Shown piece by piece: positions 53,278-61,886 of a stretch of DNA of 64,000 bases; positions within the stretch are counted from its first letter, which is position 1, and each line of letters starts with the position of its first letter. Source of the stretch: Porifericola rhodea (GTDB lineage Bacteria > Bacteroidota > Bacteroidia > Cytophagales > Cyclobacteriaceae); assembly GCF_030506305.1 (NCBI RefSeq), contig NZ_CP119421.1, positions 5,348,501 through 5,412,500 on the forward strand, written 5' to 3'. Under the pieces are notes generated by a model that was not told the DNA's origin, ran no database searches, and saw only the letters and a program-made list of their open reading frames with translations. Position numbers and translations under genes: made by a program.

Positions 53278-54410
53278 TGAAATACCACCTACTAACACTA
53301 CTTAGCCTATTTTTATTTGTTACCCCACTCCAGCTCGTCGCTCAGAATAAAACTTTAAGAGAAGAAGGCATAAACCTGGGCGTTTTACCTGCCGGTAAAT
53401 TTAATGCTATCACCGATGTAGAAGGTGTACTGGTAGGGCATAAAACTTTAATAGCAGGTGATAGCATACGTACTGGAGTAACAGCTATTCTCCCCTACTC
53501 CGGCAATATTTTTCAGCAGAAAGTACCTGCTGCTATCCATTTGGGTAATGGTTTTGGAAAACTGGCAGGCTATACCCAACTTGAGGAACTCGGCAATCTG
53601 GAAACGCCAATCGTGCTGACCAACACCCTCAATGTAGCTACGGCTATACAAGCGGTAGTCAAACATACCCTGGCTCAGAAAAACAACGAAGATGTTCGTT
53701 CGGTAAATGCGGTAGTCGGCGAAACCAATGATGGCTACCTAAACGATATCAGAGGGCAGCATGTACAGGAGTCGCACGTGCAGGCTGCTATTGAAAATGC
53801 CACTACTGGCCTCATAGCACAGGGTAACGTTGGGGCAGGCACAGGAACACGTTGTTTCGCTTACAAAGGAGGAATTGGTAGCTCTTCTCGTATTGCCAGC
53901 CTGAATGAGAAAAAGTATACAGTGGGGGTATTGGTACAGGCAAATTTTGGAGGTGTATTACAGATTAAAGGCCTGCCTATTGCTACCTACCTCAAAGACG
54001 AAAAACAAGCTCCCCGCCAGGAAGATACTGATGGTTCATGTATGATTGTGGTAGCTACAGATGCCCCTCTTGATAGCCGTAACCTAAAAAGGCTCGCAAA
54101 AAGGGCGATGCTGGGACTTGCCAGAACGGGAGGTATCGCATCTAATGGTAGCGGGGATTATGTGATCGCATTCTCTACAGCAGCTCAGCTTCGTATTCCT
54201 TATGATAACCAGGGAGCTATGCTAGAGCAAAAAGTATTACACAATGATGATGTTAGCCCTCTCTTTTTGGCTACCATAGAGGCCACTGAAGAAGCGATCT
54301 ACAATGCCCTCTTAGCTGCAGAAACAATGGTAGGTATGCATGGTACGGTAGAGGAGCTACCGGAACAAAAAGTTTTGGAACTACTCAATAAGCACGGGCT
54401 CCTCAAATGA
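53277..54410 (+). CDS. P1 family (DmpA/BapA-type) self-processing aminopeptidase
   Basis: The 377-residue protein has a signal peptide (about 1-22, ending LVAQ) and the S58/DmpA pattern: GINLGVLPAGKFNAITDVEGVLVGHKTL, VGAGTGTRCFAYKGGIGSSSR and SGDYVIAFSTA. Known relatives self-cleave before a nucleophile Ser that starts a beta chain of about 125 residues. Here Gly253-Ser254 in TDGSCMIVVATDAP fits that position well. These enzymes remove N-terminal residues, including D- and beta-amino acids. Its last 30 bases overlap the convergent small gene. Confidence 0.92.
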   Translation: MKYHLLTLLSLFLFVTPLQLVAQNKTLREEGINLGVLPAGKFNAITDVEGVLVGHKTLIAGDSIRTGVTAILPYSGNIFQQKVPAAIHLGNGFGKLAGYTQLEELGNLETPIVLTNTLNVATAIQAVVKHTLAQKNNEDVRSVNAVVGETNDGYLNDIRGQHVQESHVQAAIENATTGLIAQGNVGAGTGTRCFAYKGGIGSSSRIASLNEKKYTVGVLVQANFGGVLQIKGLPIATYLKDEKQAPRQEDTDGSCMIVVATDAPLDSRNLKRLAKRAMLGLARTGGIASNGSGDYVIAFSTAAQLRIPYDNQGAMLEQKVLHNDDVSPLFLATIEATEEAIYNALLAAETMVGMHGTVEELPEQKVLELLNKHGLLK

Positions 54411-54788
54411 ATAACTAAATAGCATATTAATAAGCTGGTTGATTTTTTCGCGAGCATCCAGAAATTTACGCATCAGTTCGTAGTATTCATGCTGCAGCAG
54501 CATGCTCTCCATATCTACCAGATATTCCTTCACAAAAACAGCAAAGAGCATCAGCCGTTTTACATGATCCTTGTTGTCATAAAAATATGAGCGGATTAGA
54601 GAATGCGTCTTGTAAAAGCTTCCTTTGTCCTGAGTGAGGAACTTAATGAAAGCCCACTGGAAGTCATCGCAACTTTGAACAAACCCTAGCTCAGTAAAAA
54701 ATTTTTCTTGAGGCAGAATCTCTTGAAACTCCCGGTAAAATTTAGTCCCAGACTCAGGCATTCTTAACAATTCAGGATATTTATGCAT
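54381..54788 (-). CDS. Hypothetical helical protein
   Basis: The 135-residue soluble protein is rich in aromatic and charged residues and predicted helical (FYREFQEILPQEKFFTEL, DDFQWAFIKFLTQDKG, HEYYELMRKFLDAREKINQLINML). I do not recognise the family. It overlaps the P1 peptidase end by 30 bases on the opposite strand, and the last codons of each gene lie inside the other. The clean amphipathic pattern and a lack of rival frames favour a real gene. Confidence 0.6.
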   Translation of the reverse strand: MHKYPELLRMPESGTKFYREFQEILPQEKFFTELGFVQSCDDFQWAFIKFLTQDKGSFYKTHSLIRSYFYDNKDHVKRLMLFAVFVKEYLVDMESMLLQHEYYELMRKFLDAREKINQLINMLFSYSFEEPVLIE

Positions 54789-55221
54789 TACCTTAAGTTG
54801 ATTGCTCCAATATTTATATAATGCAATTATATGCTAGGTAGAGAACACTTAAAAAAAAGTAATCGCGGAAAAGTAACATGCTATGATTTTAAAAACATAG
54901 CAGCAAAATAGAATTAAAACTCAGCTCTTTGGGAAAAAATTACTTGGTTGCTAAGAAACCAAAAAATTCAGGCTAGCGCTATAAAATGCTTTTCTATCAC
55001 CATTATACCTATATCAAGCAGTATAATTTAGTATCTTTCCTCTATATTGTCAAACTATTTGAAGAGTCTTACTTCTGAACTCTATTAAGCTGAAGTCATC
55101 CTTATAGAACACAATTAAGCTGAACTTCAACAAGAATTGCATAATTCTAATATTTTCTAACTCATCAGAGTAGAAATAACTGGAAGTTAATTCTCATTAG
55201 AACACAAAAAATTAGGTAAAA
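54789..55221. other. Intergenic region upstream of panB, 433 bases, with repeats
   Basis: It holds a near-perfect 20-base palindrome (54881-54900), an inverted repeat TTGGTT/AACCAA (54944-54962), a TATCTTTC element near 55032, and an 18-base direct repeat of GAACnnnATTAAGCTGAA type at 55077 and 55107 with a period of 30. A third partial copy (GAACACAA) lies at 55200. I find no coding frame and no named RNA. Confidence 0.55.
55077..55124 (+). repeat. Tandem 30-base-period direct repeat
   Basis: Two 18-base units (55077-55094 and 55107-55124) agree at 16 positions, both ending ATTAAGCTGAA, starting exactly 30 bases apart. They lie 98-145 bases before the panB ATG, where a regulator could bind in phase on the helix. 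Confidence 0.5.
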
Positions 55222-56049
55222 ATGTCTGTACATCCATCAGAAGGCAGTAAGGTAAAGCGGGTCACTACTCATCAACTACAGATGATGAAGACCCGGGGAG
55301 AAAAGATAGCTATGCTTACCGCATACGATTATTCTATGGCAAGAATTGTAGATGAGGCAGGTATAGACGTTATTTTGGTCGGAGATTCTGCATCTAACGT
55401 AATGGCAGGGCACGAAACAACCCTACCCATCACTCTGGATCAAATGATCTACCATGCTTCTTCGGTAGTAAGAGCAATCAGCCGCGCATTTGTTATTGTA
55501 GATATTCCTTTTGGCAGTTATCAGGGCAACTCTTCTGAAGCTCTAAAGTCCTCCATCCGTATCATGAAAGAATCTGGCGCGCATGGAGTAAAGGTAGAAG
55601 GCGGAGAAGAAATACAGCAGTCAGTAGAACGTATCGTAAACGCAGGAGTACCAGTGATGGGCCATCTTGGCCTTACGCCACAGTCTATTTACCAGTTTGG
55701 TACCTATACAGTACGTGCCAAAGAAAAAGCTGAAGCAGAAAAGCTGCTGCGCGATGCTAAAATACTGGAAGAAAGTGGCTGCTTTGCCATAGTACTTGAA
55801 AAAGTACCGGCAGATTTAGCCAAAGAAGTTTCTTCACAAATTAATATTCCTACCATTGGTATTGGTGCCGGCGGAGGAACAGACGGACAGGTGTTGGTTT
55901 TGCATGATATGTTGGGAATCACCAAAGACTTTCAGCCACGTTTTCTTCGTAGGTATGCAGATCTTGCCAATATTATGAACGATGCTGTCGGGCATTTCAT
56001 CAAAGATGTAAAGAGTAACGATTTTCCTAATGAAGATGAGAGTTATTGA
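55222..56049 (+). CDS. panB: 3-methyl-2-oxobutanoate hydroxymethyltransferase
   Basis: The 275-residue cytoplasmic enzyme makes ketopantoate, the first committed step to pantothenate and coenzyme A. Motifs include [45 protein letters not shown] (metal and ketoacid site), [34 protein letters not shown] and FAIVLEKVP with [24 protein letters not shown]. All core residues seem present. panC and panD are not adjacent. A 433-base upstream gap carries repeats of possible regulatory use. Confidence 0.96.
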   Translation: MSVHPSEGSKVKRVTTHQLQMMKTRGEKIAMLTAYDYSMARIVDEAGIDVILVGDSASNVMAGHETTLPITLDQMIYHASSVVRAISRAFVIVDIPFGSYQGNSSEALKSSIRIMKESGAHGVKVEGGEEIQQSVERIVNAGVPVMGHLGLTPQSIYQFGTYTVRAKEKAEAEKLLRDAKILEESGCFAIVLEKVPADLAKEVSSQINIPTIGIGAGGGTDGQVLVLHDMLGITKDFQPRFLRRYADLANIMNDAVGHFIKDVKSNDFPNEDESY

Positions 56050-56177
56050 TCCACCCTAATTGGATTTTTCTCATAGCCAACAAGTATTAAAGATTAAAGA
56101 GTATTAGCCACAACATTTGGTAAGCTCTTTAGCTTACATACATTTAAGATTGTACAATACTTCTTCTTCAAACTTGT

Positions 56178-56185
56178 TATTTTTG
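56178..56185 (+). promoter_or_regulatory. Promoter -7 element candidate for the NtrC-type gene
   Basis: TATTTTTG matches TAnnTTTG, 40 bases before the ATG. A TTG lies 25 bases upstream (56150-56152), just beyond the usual spacing. Confidence 0.45.
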
Positions 56186-56225
56186 TAACTCTGGAAAGAA
56201 TTTTTTTATACACAGCATATACAGT

Positions 56226-57623
56226 ATGAGTGATAAACCTCTGGTATTAATTATAGATGACGATCCCTCTTTTTGCTCTTTACTTCAATCATTTCTGAGC
56301 AAGAACAACTATCGGACGGAAGTAGCCAACACTGCCAAAGAAGGATTGAGAGCTATTTTTGAGAATAACTTTGATCTGGTACTTATAGATTACCGCCTGC
56401 CCGACCTGGATGGTCTGGAGTTGCTTAAGAATATTAAAAAGAAATACTTCCACCTGCCAGTCATTATCATGACAAACTACGCCAACATAAGAACCGCCGT
56501 AGATGCCATGAAGCTAGGTGCTTTTGAGTATGTAACCAAGCCTGTTAACCCCGATGAGATACTTTTAACTATCGGCAATGCACTAAAATCCGCTGACGAG
56601 GAGCCTGTAGAAAAGGAAACTGATAAAGGCAAGCCTAAAAGCAATAAGTCTTCACGCTCTTTTATGTTCGTTGAAGGCACTAGTGAGCAGTCTCAGCAGG
56701 TTAAAAAACATATAGACCTGGTAGGTCCAACCAACCTCTCAGTTATTGTACAGGGAGAGAGTGGTACTGGTAAAGAGTATGTCTCTCGTATGATACACCA
56801 GGAAAGTGAAAGACGTGATAAACCTTTTGTTGCGCTAGACTGCGGTGCACTCTCCGAGGAATTAGCTGGGAGCGAGCTTTTTGGCCACCTTAAAGGCTCA
56901 TTTACCGGAGCTTTGCAGGATAAAACCGGCCAGTTTGAAGCCGCAAATGGCGGCACCCTCTTTCTGGATGAAATTGGTAACCTATCTTATGATATACAGG
57001 TCAAACTGTTAAGAGCCATTCAGGAACGTAAGGTCAGGAAAATAGGTAGCAATCAGAATGTAGATGTGGATGTGCGTATTATCGTTGCTACTAATGAGAA
57101 TCTTGATCAGGCTGTAAAGTCTGGTGACTTTAGAGAAGATCTCTTTCACCGACTAAACGAGTTTCAGATTAAAGTGCCTGCTTTGAGGGAGCGTAAAACA
57201 GATATTATTCAGTTTGTTAATCATTTCCTGAACCACTCCAATCAGGAGTTGAATAAAGAAGTAGAAGGGTTAGAGCCTGAAGTACAGGAAAAACTGGAAA
57301 GCTATCATTGGCCAGGTAACATTCGTGAGCTTAAAAATGTAATTCGCCGCTCAGTACTCTTAACTACCGGGAACAAAATTACCTTAGACACGCTTCCTCC
57401 TGAAATCATTAGTCCGGTAAGTACGGAACTTGAGCAGCAGACACCTGCTACCCACGTCAACCCTCACAACCCTGACCTTAAGGCAATACAGGAGAAAACC
57501 GAAAAAGCTTTGATAGAAGAAACTTTAATCAAAGTAAAATATAATAAAACGCTGGCGGCCAAAATGCTAAACATTGACCGCAAAACGCTTTATAACAAGC
57601 TAAAAAGATATAATCTGGATTAA
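56226..57623 (+). CDS. Sigma-54-dependent response regulator (NtrC family)
   Basis: The 465-residue protein has a receiver domain (about 5-120; phospho-acceptor Asp55 in LVLIDYRLPD), a short acidic linker, and an AAA+ domain. The latter has Walker A GESGTGKE (177-184), the sigma-54 contact loop GSFTGA (224-229; consensus GAFTGA) and Walker B TLFLDE (244-249). A Fis-type helix-turn-helix follows (about 420-465, YNKTLAAKMLNIDRKTLYNKLKRY). It activates sigma-54 promoters when phosphorylated. Its end overlaps the convergent hybrid kinase by 4 bases, so the pair may form a signalling unit. Confidence 0.95.
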   Translation: MSDKPLVLIIDDDPSFCSLLQSFLSKNNYRTEVANTAKEGLRAIFENNFDLVLIDYRLPDLDGLELLKNIKKKYFHLPVIIMTNYANIRTAVDAMKLGAFEYVTKPVNPDEILLTIGNALKSADEEPVEKETDKGKPKSNKSSRSFMFVEGTSEQSQQVKKHIDLVGPTNLSVIVQGESGTGKEYVSRMIHQESERRDKPFVALDCGALSEELAGSELFGHLKGSFTGALQDKTGQFEAANGGTLFLDEIGNLSYDIQVKLLRAIQERKVRKIGSNQNVDVDVRIIVATNENLDQAVKSGDFREDLFHRLNEFQIKVPALRERKTDIIQFVNHFLNHSNQELNKEVEGLEPEVQEKLESYHWPGNIRELKNVIRRSVLLTTGNKITLDTLPPEIISPVSTELEQQTPATHVNPHNPDLKAIQEKTEKALIEETLIKVKYNKTLAAKMLNIDRKTLYNKLKRYNLD

Positions 57624-60196
57624 CTTACCTGTGCTTTTAGCAGCTCCTGTCTTTCTGTAAGGGCTGCTAAAAGCTTTCTTCCCATACTCACGGCTTTCTC
57701 CACACTTTGTTCCCAATTAAAGCCTTCTGCCGGCTGTTGTGCCTGGTTTTCCATCCTTCGGAGAAGTATGGCCAGTTCGTCGTACTGTAGCTGCTGAACA
57801 TTTGGAAAAAGTTTGTGTGCATGATATGCTACCGTCTCATAATCGTCTTCAACAATAGCCTGCTCTATTTGTGCTACAGAATCTGAAAGCACCATCGTAA
57901 AACTATCTAAAAAGCCCAACATAGCCTCCTGGTCTTCCCCTACAAAACGACTGATATTTGCTAGTGAGTACCATTCTGCCTGGGCTGAATCTGAAGCTAC
58001 TACTTCCTGAACTTCTGCGACATCATCTGATGCGGCTTCTACAGCAAAATCTTTAAGGTACTTTTCTAACAAACGATACACTTCATTTTCCTGAAAGGGT
58101 TTAAGCAATACATCTGAAAAGCCTTTTTCAATAAAATATCGCTTGTTTTCAGTAGCTCGGGCGGTGAAAGCAACCACCGGAACATGTGCCAGCGCAGATG
58201 ACTTAATCTGTTGAGCCACTTCTTCGCCATGCATACCAGGCATTTGAAGATCGGTAAGTACCATATCTACTTTAGTATGCTTTAAGGCCTCAAGCGCTTC
58301 TTCTCCACTATGGGCTACATGTACCGTCACTGACCATTTTCTCATAATCAGCTTAAGCAGCTCGGTATTCAGTGGATCATCGTCAATTGCCATTACTGTG
58401 CTTCCTGGGAAGTGGGCGCCCTCTACCGTTTGAGTGGCTCTAAGGTAATCTTCATAAGCTGCCTGGCTGGAGTGTTCATAGGGTAAAGCAACATAAAAAG
58501 TAGAGCCCTCTCCCACCTCACTATCCAAAGCAATTTCTCCTCCCTGTGATTCTACTATTTTTTTACAGATAGAAAGTCCTAAACCAGTACCACCATATTT
58601 ACGGGTATCTGATATATCTGACTGAATGAAAGGTTCAAAGATATGAGACTGCTTTTCGGCAGGTATTCCTATGCCGGTATCTACGACTTCAAGTTGAGCT
58701 TTTATTAAACCCTGCTCCATTGGCTTTAATTTACAGCGTATGATAACCCCGCCTTCTTCTGTAAACTTAATAGCATTAGAAATCAGGTTATACAATACCT
58801 GCTTCAGGCGGAAGGCATCACCTTTTAGATAGCGAAACTCTTCCCCATTAATCTGCCAATGTAGCTGGAGGTCTTTCTTCTCGGCCTGAAAACGCATATC
58901 ATCGTTTACCTGCTTTACCAATGACTGAATATCAAATGGTTGATACTCAAACTTAAGCTGCCCAGCCTCTATTTTAGAGAAGTCCAGAATATCGTTGACC
59001 AGCGCCAGCAAATGAGTAGATGAGCTATCTACAGCAGACAAATAGTTTTTCTGCTCATCTCCCAACTTGGTTTTTTTGAGCTGTCCTGTAAAGCCTAATA
59101 TTGCGGTAAGGGGAGTACGAATTTCATGACTCATATTGGCTAGAAAATCTTCCTTAACTCTGGCTAGTTTTTCAGCACTAAGTTTCGCTTTTTCCAGCTG
59201 TACCTTTAGAAAGTCGCTTTTAGCGATATCTGAAAAGATGAGGTAAATAAAAATAAAAGTGCTGCCCAAAGCTACCAACAGTATAAACCCCAGACGGGAA
59301 AGCGAACTTTCTAATATAGAACGGGCCTCTGCCAACTGCTCTTGATAATTGTTCTGCTGGCCTTGTTTTACTTTGCTTATCAGTTCGTTAATACGCCCCA
59401 TTACCTGGGCATTATTAGAAAGGTATCTTAGCTCCTGCCTGTCCAAAGCTTTTTCGGTGGCTCTCTGTTCACTTTTTAGCTTAGTCAGCATTTGTTCTAT
59501 AGAGTCTACACTCAGATTGGCAAAAGAGGTATCTACTACGGTAGAGTCTGCCACTTCGGCTACGCTAGTGGTATCTACAGTTTCTTTATTTTTGCTAAAT
59601 AACTCTCCCAGCCTACTTCTCCATCGGTTCAAAAATTTTTTCTCCTCTTCATTATCTATCTTGTTAGCTTCTATTTTTTTGGGGATTCCATTTTCATCCA
59701 GACTGGAGTTCTTTCTTACGGTAGAAGAATCAGTGTCTTTAACTGAGGTGCCGGCTCTAAGTTGTGCCAGTGCCTGATCATAGAGGTTAAAGGCATCACG
59801 TCGCTCTTTTATTCGAATAAAATCATCCATACTCACCAGTTTGGCATTGATCAGGCTCAAAATGGAGTCCAGCTCACTTTCGTCGTACACACTTGTGCTT
59901 TTGAGTTGCTGTACTCTTTGGCGAATATCGGTAAGCTGGCTATCGTACTTCTGAAGCTTGGCAGCACTCTTACTGATAGTATACTCCTGCAAGCTGGTTT
60001 CTGAGCGGGCAACAATATACATAATGCTGTCTATCTGCTGCAGCTTGGTATCAGGCTGAGATATAGTTTCTACCGCTTCGGATAGTTTGATGTAGCTATC
60101 ATAAGCAACATATGAAGCTCCCATAATGGCAATCAGCACAAACCCGAAGCCTAGAAGTACCTTAGATTTTAAATAAAATGAGCGGTTCATGCGCAT
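57620..60196 (-). CDS. Hybrid sensor histidine kinase with receiver and Hpt-like domain
   Basis: The 858-residue inner-membrane protein has membrane helices at about 13-33 and 300-321 that flank a long helical periplasmic region. This region contains a low-complexity Ser/Thr/Asp/Glu stretch (about 150-235). A coiled coil leads to HisKA with His357 in ANMSHEIRTPL and an ATPase domain (NAIKFTE, VVDTGIGIP, GGTGLGL). A receiver follows (VMAIDDDP, Asp649 in LTDLQMPG), then an Hpt-like C-terminus with His794 in YHAHKLFPNVQQLQ. No HAMP domain is evident. The stimulus is unknown. It is tail-to-tail with the NtrC-type regulator, and a phosphorelay is likely. Confidence 0.93.
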   Translation of the reverse strand: MRMNRSFYLKSKVLLGFGFVLIAIMGASYVAYDSYIKLSEAVETISQPDTKLQQIDSIMYIVARSETSLQEYTISKSAAKLQKYDSQLTDIRQRVQQLKSTSVYDESELDSILSLINAKLVSMDDFIRIKERRDAFNLYDQALAQLRAGTSVKDTDSSTVRKNSSLDENGIPKKIEANKIDNEEEKKFLNRWRSRLGELFSKNKETVDTTSVAEVADSTVVDTSFANLSVDSIEQMLTKLKSEQRATEKALDRQELRYLSNNAQVMGRINELISKVKQGQQNNYQEQLAEARSILESSLSRLGFILLVALGSTFIFIYLIFSDIAKSDFLKVQLEKAKLSAEKLARVKEDFLANMSHEIRTPLTAILGFTGQLKKTKLGDEQKNYLSAVDSSSTHLLALVNDILDFSKIEAGQLKFEYQPFDIQSLVKQVNDDMRFQAEKKDLQLHWQINGEEFRYLKGDAFRLKQVLYNLISNAIKFTEEGGVIIRCKLKPMEQGLIKAQLEVVDTGIGIPAEKQSHIFEPFIQSDISDTRKYGGTGLGLSICKKIVESQGGEIALDSEVGEGSTFYVALPYEHSSQAAYEDYLRATQTVEGAHFPGSTVMAIDDDPLNTELLKLIMRKWSVTVHVAHSGEEALEALKHTKVDMVLTDLQMPGMHGEEVAQQIKSSALAHVPVVAFTARATENKRYFIEKGFSDVLLKPFQENEVYRLLEKYLKDFAVEAASDDVAEVQEVVASDSAQAEWYSLANISRFVGEDQEAMLGFLDSFTMVLSDSVAQIEQAIVEDDYETVAYHAHKLFPNVQQLQYDELAILLRRMENQAQQPAEGFNWEQSVEKAVSMGRKLLAALTERQELLKAQVS

Positions 60197-60422
60197 ACAG
60201 ACAGTCCTTTCAACTCAAATGTTCGTTAATAATAGTAAATGCATTCATTTCTGCATGTTATTGCTTCAAGTACGAATATAGTTTAAAAATAGTATGATTA
60301 GCTATGCTCCTTTATACCTCAAACCTTACCTGAAGCCCTATACTTCACTGTAAGAACAAAAAGGATATTCAAAAAATAAACATCACTTCTTAAAAGGAAG
60401 TTTAAGTTTAAAAGGCATTGTT

Positions 60423-60917
60423 ATGAAAAGGTTTATACTCATCTCTACCATTGGCCTGGTGCTACTTTTTGTCTACCTCTTCGTTTGGAATACGGTTGAT
60501 AGCAATACTGCTGAGGCAACTAGCCTACAGGTAAATAACGCAGAACTGGCACCTATGCCACAATTCAGCCCCCGCGAAGTAGTTGATATGCAACTTAAAG
60601 CTATGCAGGAGAATAACGAACCTTATAAAGATCATGGAATAGAAGTAGCCTACCGCTTTGCCTCTCCCTCTAATAAAGAAGCTACCGGTCCTCTCAGTCG
60701 TTTTGTACACATGGTGCACAACGAAAGGTATCGTTCACTGCTTAATTTTCAGAGGTATGGCCTGGACGATGCCGAAGTATTAGGCGATAAAGCACTGCAG
60801 AAAGCTACACTGATTGATGCTGACGGAGAACCCGTAGTTTATGTATTTCAGTTGGCAAGGCAACAGGAAGGTGAATTTTATGGGTGTTGGATGACCGAAG
60901 GGGTCATCAGGCTTTAG
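60423..60917 (+). CDS. DUF4864-like membrane-anchored protein
   Basis: The 164-residue protein starts with one membrane anchor (about 3-21, ILISTIGLVLLFVYLFVW). The rest is a small globular domain: MQLKAMQENN, IEVAYRFASPSNKEATGPLSRFVHMVHNERYRSLLNFQRY, and WMTEGVIRL near the end. This resembles DUF4864 (a cystatin/NTF2-like fold) and its pattern of a helix, then FASP, then FxxMV. Function is unknown. It converges on crcB, with 2 bases between the two stops. Confidence 0.6.
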   Translation: MKRFILISTIGLVLLFVYLFVWNTVDSNTAEATSLQVNNAELAPMPQFSPREVVDMQLKAMQENNEPYKDHGIEVAYRFASPSNKEATGPLSRFVHMVHNERYRSLLNFQRYGLDDAEVLGDKALQKATLIDADGEPVVYVFQLARQQEGEFYGCWMTEGVIRL

Positions 60918-60919
60918 GT

Positions 60920-61294
60920 TTAGGGCATCTTTACTAAAGCCATGCCTGCAAACACCGCCAAAAGCCCTAATATCACACTGGCAGAGGCATACAGAAAAAA
61001 GGTGAGGAGCTGTCCATGATTGATTAAAGTAATGCCATCGTAAGAGAAGGTAGAAAAAGTAGTAAAGCCCCCACAAAAACCTGCAATCCAGATACGGCTG
61101 GCATTATCATCCAGAATCTCGCGAGCCCAAAGTCCGTAGAGTATTCCAATGATCAGGCTCCCTACTATATTTACAGTAAAGGTGCCAAAAGGAAAATGTG
61201 TCGTAAACTGGCGGTTGATCATCATAGAAATCAGAAACCGCAGGGCGCTGCCTAAAAACCCGCCTATGCCTACGAGTAAAAGGTTTGATAACAT
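60920..61294 (-). CDS. crcB: Fluoride efflux channel CrcB/Fluc
   Basis: The 124-residue inner-membrane protein has four helices and the Fluc signatures GGFLGSALRFLISM, PFGTFTVNIVGSLIIGILYG and GFCGGFTTFSTFSYDG. It should dimerise in dual topology and expel fluoride. The gene follows the small PH-like membrane protein gene by 30 bases on the same strand. No fluoride riboswitch is evident near its start. Confidence 0.95.
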   Translation of the reverse strand: MLSNLLLVGIGGFLGSALRFLISMMINRQFTTHFPFGTFTVNIVGSLIIGILYGLWAREILDDNASRIWIAGFCGGFTTFSTFSYDGITLINHGQLLTFFLYASASVILGLLAVFAGMALVKMP

Positions 61295-61324
61295 ATTGGT
61301 TAGTTATTACTTTTTAGCTGAAGC

Positions 61325-61780
61325 TTATTTTTGCTCAGCTTTGGATTCAAACTTCTTAAAATTTCTTCTTAAAAACTGACTTACTTTTTCGTAATTATCA
61401 TGCTCCTGATTAGCCAGTCGGAAGTAATTTTTTCCTTCAAAGTTCACCTCTAACTGTTTGTATACACCATTAGAAGTTTTTACCTGTTCTTCTTTCCAGC
61501 TTTGCAGGTCTTTAAAGTGCAAGCGTTTTTTTACAAGCCCGAAAAGGCTGTAAACATCTACTCTTCTTTTGTCTAATATCACTTTTTTGTAACTGCTCAG
61601 CATCTTAATAGTTATGATAAGTGCAATGATCAGGACCACTACAAATAGCAGATACACCCACCAGGAGGTCTGAGGGCTTTCCATAATCTGTAGGTAAAGG
61701 TATACTGCAGAGCCATAGCTAAGCAACAAAAACATGCCTATGGCAAAAAAGGTATTAAACTTAGGTTTGCTTACTATCAT
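61325..61780 (-). CDS. Small membrane protein with PH-like C-terminal domain
   Basis: The 151-residue protein has two membrane helices (about 11-32 and 41-62). A soluble part follows whose strand pattern (VILDKRRVDVYSLFGLVKKRLHFKDLQSWKEEQVKTSNGVYKQLEVNFEGKNYFRL) is like the bacterial PH domain. It ends in a basic helix. Function is unknown. It is likely co-transcribed with crcB. Confidence 0.65.
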   Translation of the reverse strand: MIVSKPKFNTFFAIGMFLLLSYGSAVYLYLQIMESPQTSWWVYLLFVVVLIIALIITIKMLSSYKKVILDKRRVDVYSLFGLVKKRLHFKDLQSWKEEQVKTSNGVYKQLEVNFEGKNYFRLANQEHDNYEKVSQFLRRNFKKFESKAEQK

Positions 61781-61886
61781 ACAAGCTAAAGCTATACTAC
61801 TGATGGAATGTTAAAATTTCTTAATTTTCCGGAAAGCATCTGCATTTTTTTGTGCGGCACATTTACAATCTCAGAAAACGCTTAAT

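Noticed and set aside
60920-61340. Fluoride riboswitch for crcB
   Set aside because: The short upstream gap lacks the conserved pseudoknot-forming segments and crcB follows another gene closely.
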